A DNA stretch of 16,688 nucleotides from Dehalococcoidia bacterium (lineage in GTDB: Bacteria > Chloroflexota > Dehalococcoidia > Dehalococcoidales > RBG-16-60-22), in the NCBI GenBank assembly GCA_030613665.1, contig JAUWLN010000019.1, forward strand, positions 1 through 16,688, written 5' to 3'. Of this stretch, positions 14,546-16,688 are shown piece after piece; position 1 is the first letter of the stretch, and each line of letters starts with the position of its first letter. Made by a program: the position numbers and the translations under genes. Below the pieces are notes generated by a model that saw only the letters and a program-made list of their open reading frames with translations, was not told the origin of the DNA and did not search any database.

Positions 14546-15415
14546 CTATTTTGATTTCCTATTAAGCCTGGTTGATACTAGTTTCCACAACCTTTCTAAT
14601 TCGTGAGTTACACCATTATCGGTGTAATCAACCACCGGCACTCCGTGCACCATGGCCTCGGTTATCACGTTATCAAATGGAATCTTGGCGGCTACTTCCA
14701 CTCCCTGAGTAAGGCAATAACGCTCAATCCTCCGTGTATTATCCTCGTTAATATCATATTTGTTTATACAGACCATAGTGATGATGCCAAAGTGCTTACA
14801 AACATCAAGTATTCGCTCCAGGTCATGTATGCCCGAGAGTGAAGGCTCTGTCACGAGAAGGGCAAGATCCGTTCCTGATAGCGAGGAGATAACGGGACAT
14901 CCGATACCAGGTGGCCCATCGCTTATGATGTAACTCGCCTCTTCGCTTTCCGCTATTTTCCGTGCCTGTTTCCTGACCATTGCAACGAGTTTCCCGGAGT
15001 TCTCCTGGGCGATGTCGAGCCTGGCATGAACCAGCGGTCCGTATCTGGTTTCGGAAAGGAACCAGTGCCCGGCGAGGTTTTCCCGCATGGTAATGGCCTG
15101 TACAGGACATACATGAAAGCAGAATCCGCACCCTTCACAGGAGACGGGGTCGACTATCCAGTTATCGATAGCTTGAAAGCGGCAGACATCCCGGCATAAG
15201 CCGCATTCAGTGCACACACCCTTATCGATGAAGGCTGTCTGACCGCTCCAGAACTCGTGTTCTTCCTTTAGCTCCGGCCTGAGTATCAGGTGAAGGTCGG
15301 CCGCGTCTACATCACAGTCGGCCAATATTTTATGCTGCGCCAGTGCGGCAAAGGCCCCGACGATGCTGGTCTTTCCGGTGCCTACTTTACCGCTTAGTAC
15401 TACGATTTCCCTCAT
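14546..15415 (-). CDS. MinD/ParA-family ATPase with inserted 2x[4Fe-4S] ferredoxin domain (second copy)
   Basis: This 289-residue cytosolic ATPase begins at ATG 15415 (GGAGAG five bases upstream). The open frame runs 45 codons further up, but that stretch has no family resemblance and lies in the previous gene. The Walker A is SGKVGTGKT (8-16), with the usual GG changed to VG and the signature Lys10 kept. The ferredoxin insert has C68-C71-C74-C78 and C93-C96-C99-C103, both CxxCxxCxxxC. SDGPPGIGCPV is the switch/Walker B region. It overlaps the upstream paralogue by 29 bases. Pairs of such proteins (DVU2103/DVU2104 type) are components of the orange-protein complex of sulfate reducers. Confidence 0.9.
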   Translation of the reverse strand: MREIVVLSGKVGTGKTSIVGAFAALAQHKILADCDVDAADLHLILRPELKEEHEFWSGQTAFIDKGVCTECGLCRDVCRFQAIDNWIVDPVSCEGCGFCFHVCPVQAITMRENLAGHWFLSETRYGPLVHARLDIAQENSGKLVAMVRKQARKIAESEEASYIISDGPPGIGCPVISSLSGTDLALLVTEPSLSGIHDLERILDVCKHFGIITMVCINKYDINEDNTRRIERYCLTQGVEVAAKIPFDNVITEAMVHGVPVVDYTDNGVTHELERLWKLVSTRLNRKSK

Positions 15416-16253
15416 GCAGTCTCTCCTGTATAAGCTTATAAAGCCCGACGAATTCTTCCCTCCAGGAAGGCATATGGGCAACCAGTGGTAACCCTTCGGA
15501 GTAAAGGCGTGCGATGGTTGTATCCAGGGGGATTTCGAGGAGAACCTCAATATTATTTTCCTGGCAGTATGCCTTCACCCGTCCGTCCCCGATACCCACA
15601 CGATTGATGACAACACCATAGGGAATGTTCAGCTTCCGCGTCGTTTCAACGGCCAGGATAAGGTCGTTGAGCCCGAAAGGCGTGGGTTCGGTTACCAGTA
15701 TGCAGAAATCGCTGTCCTTGATGGATTCAATGACAGGACAGGATGTCCCCGGTGACACATCGATTATGGCGATAGCGTCCGGTTCTATTTTCTCTTTAAC
15801 CTTCCTTATTACCGGCACTGCCATGGCCTGCCCTACGTTCAGTTTTCCCTGGACAAAACTCATCTCACCCAGTTGCCCTGATTCAACGACGCCTATCCCC
15901 TTTTTCTGTTCAGAAATCGCCTTTTCCGGACATAGATAGCTGCAGGCACCGCATCCGTGGCAGAGTTCGTGGAAAACCAGGACGTGCTCTTTAATGACCG
16001 TTATGGCGTTGTAGGCGCAAACCTTGGCACACAGACCACAGTATGTACATTTATCCTCGTCCACCACGGGCACCGGGATAGAGACCGTTTCCCGGTGGGT
16101 AAAAACGGGTTCTATGAATATGTGGGCATTTGGCTCCTCAACGTCGCAATCAAGAAGCTGTACTTTGCTCACATCGTTTAACGACAATGCAAGGTTGGTA
16201 GCGACCAGTGTTTTCCCGGTCCCCCCTTTACCACTGGCAATGGAAATTATCAC
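15387..16253 (-). CDS. MinD/ParA-family ATPase with inserted 2x[4Fe-4S] ferredoxin domain (first copy)
   Basis: This 288-residue paralogue of the next gene has the canonical deviant Walker A SGKGGTGKT (7-15). Clusters are ligated by C69-C72-C75-C79 (CTYCGLCAKVC) and C98-C101-C104-C108 (CHGCGACSYLC). IIDVSPGTSCPV is the Walker B/switch segment. The ferredoxin domain sits between the P-loop and the rest of the ATPase, as in all members of this anaerobe-specific group. It starts one base after the zinc-ribbon gene ends. The two copies are clearly diverged, so this is an old duplication that probably forms a heterodimer. Function is likely ATP-gated electron or metal-cluster delivery to the NifX-like protein, by analogy with ORP loci. 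Confidence 0.92.
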   Translation of the reverse strand: MIISIASGKGGTGKTLVATNLALSLNDVSKVQLLDCDVEEPNAHIFIEPVFTHRETVSIPVPVVDEDKCTYCGLCAKVCAYNAITVIKEHVLVFHELCHGCGACSYLCPEKAISEQKKGIGVVESGQLGEMSFVQGKLNVGQAMAVPVIRKVKEKIEPDAIAIIDVSPGTSCPVIESIKDSDFCILVTEPTPFGLNDLILAVETTRKLNIPYGVVINRVGIGDGRVKAYCQENNIEVLLEIPLDTTIARLYSEGLPLVAHMPSWREEFVGLYKLIQERLHEGNRSTKR

Positions 16254-16254
16254 C

Positions 16255-16485
16255 CTACTGTCTCACCATTCTCGTGCCGCATTTCGGGCAGTTCATGTTG
16301 TAGCAGGGAGAGCCAGTTTTATGGGGCATTGTTGCCCCACAGCTGGGGCAGACGCAGTTCCCACTAGGGCCGGCTCCGGGGCGGTTGCCCTCCATTCTGC
16401 CTCCACCTCCGCTGCCTCTGCCAGCACCTCCTCCCGTACCTCGGCCACTTCCCCCGGGTGGTCCCGTTCCATCTCCTCTGGGCAT
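16255..16485 (-). CDS. Gly-rich zinc-ribbon microprotein
   Basis: This 76-residue protein opens with MPRGDGTGPPG, the motif that begins DUF5320-type proteins. It continues as a low-complexity Gly/Arg stretch to about residue 40 and ends in a zinc ribbon or rubredoxin-like knuckle: CVCPSCG...C...CPKCGTRM, with CxxC pairs at about 46-49 and 66-69 plus extra cysteines. A perfect AGGAGG precedes the ATG by eight bases. It is embedded in the ORP-like operon, one base before the MinD gene. Likely roles are metal delivery or acting as a small adaptor for the ATPases. I know of no characterised relative. Confidence 0.75.
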   Translation of the reverse strand: MPRGDGTGPPGGSGRGTGGGAGRGSGGGGRMEGNRPGAGPSGNCVCPSCGATMPHKTGSPCYNMNCPKCGTRMVRQ

Positions 16486-16517
16486 AATTACACCTCCTGT
16501 AAGGATTTAACTGCTCT

Positions 16518-16688
16518 TTATTTTCTCTTTTCCAGCTCGTCAATGCGCTGTTGCATCGCCGAGAGCTGCTGCGCCAGCATCTGCGACTGGGTTTTCAAAT
16601 CATCCAGTCCCTGTTCCTGGCTCAACGGTTGGGATGTGGGTGAAAACGGCGGCATCATTCCGGTTCCCATGCCACCACCCATGCCCAT
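16518..16688 (-). CDS. DUF5320-like protein, C-terminal part (runs off the window)
   Basis: The visible 56 residues start at the window edge with MGMGGGMGTGMMPPF, then a helical, coiled-coil-prone tail (LKTQSQMLAQQLSAMQQRIDELEK) and a TAA at 16518. A Gly/Met-rich front with a coiled-coil end is the plan of DUF5320 proteins, which accompany NifX/MinD clusters in anaerobes. The ATG at 16688 may be internal, so the true start lies outside the window. It is 32 bases upstream of the zinc-ribbon gene and is the first visible gene of this operon. Confidence 0.65.
   Translation of the reverse strand: MGMGGGMGTGMMPPFSPTSQPLSQEQGLDDLKTQSQMLAQQLSAMQQRIDELEKRK

Noticed and set aside
15416..15550. A 45-codon N-terminal extension of the second MinD ATPase
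   Set aside because: The extension lies inside the previous gene, has no family resemblance, and ATG 15415 has a good ribosome binding site immediately before the P-loop region.
1..16688. CRISPR arrays, complete tRNA or rRNA genes, replication origin
   Set aside because: No regularly spaced repeats, no complete cloverleaf and no rRNA-like sequence were found on reading both strands.

Overview
The window looks like the chromosome of a strictly anaerobic, respiring bacterium of moderate GC content. The support is System II cytochrome c maturation genes, a multiheme lipoprotein cytochrome, a formate-dehydrogenase-type FeS/cytochrome b pair, ferredoxin-domain MinD ATPases and a COG0731 radical SAM enzyme. 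Gene content and style would fit Chloroflexota (Dehalococcoidia-like) or a sulfate-reducer-like lineage. No rRNA or other marker settles this, so the placement is a weak inference.

Layout. The left edge holds the start of an IS3-type transposase orfA, reading out of the window. Next come an MFS transporter (279-1559) and a CsoR/CstR-family repressor (1676-1966), both on the minus strand. A 470-base regulatory region follows, with a CsoR-type inverted repeat and a rho-independent terminator. The plus-strand pair resB-ccsA (2440-4729) encodes cytochrome c assembly. Convergent to it is a minus-strand operon (8660 down to 4769) of four genes: a two-domain rhodanese lipoprotein, a multiheme c-type cytochrome lipoprotein, a four-cluster FeS protein and a cytochrome b. 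Then come a second MFS transporter (8899-10173), a tRNA 3'-end-like fragment, an isoprenylcysteine-methyltransferase-like protein and a GlcG/HbpS-type protein. The right third (16688 down to 11598) is a tightly packed minus-strand operon resembling the orange-protein (ORP) loci of sulfate reducers: a DUF5320-like protein, a zinc-ribbon microprotein, two ferredoxin-containing MinD ATPases, a NifX/ORP-like protein, an Mrp/ApbC ATPase, a methyltransferase and a radical SAM enzyme.

Main point. The cytochrome gene is interrupted by one in-frame TGA (7388-7390). The upstream piece carries the lipoprotein signal and one CxxCH. The downstream piece carries ten CxxCH motifs but no export signal. A compact hairpin with a GUU loop begins its loop 17 nt after the TGA, inside the bacterial SECIS spacing window. 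I read the gene as one 439-residue, 11-haem selenocysteine lipoprotein (6287-7606). Its operon promoter (TTGACT-N18-TATATT, 8841-8870) carries a perfect 12-bp palindrome, TAGGGTACCCTA, between the -35 and -10. The half-sites match those beside the CstR-like gene.

Taken together I infer a sulfane-sulfur-responsive respiratory module. A CstR-like persulfide sensor would control a surface rhodanese and a Sec-multiheme cytochrome. These would exchange electrons with the quinone pool through the FdnH/FdnI-like pair, and ResB/CcsA would mature the haems. No molybdopterin catalytic subunit is present in the window. The substrate and the direction of electron flow are unknown.
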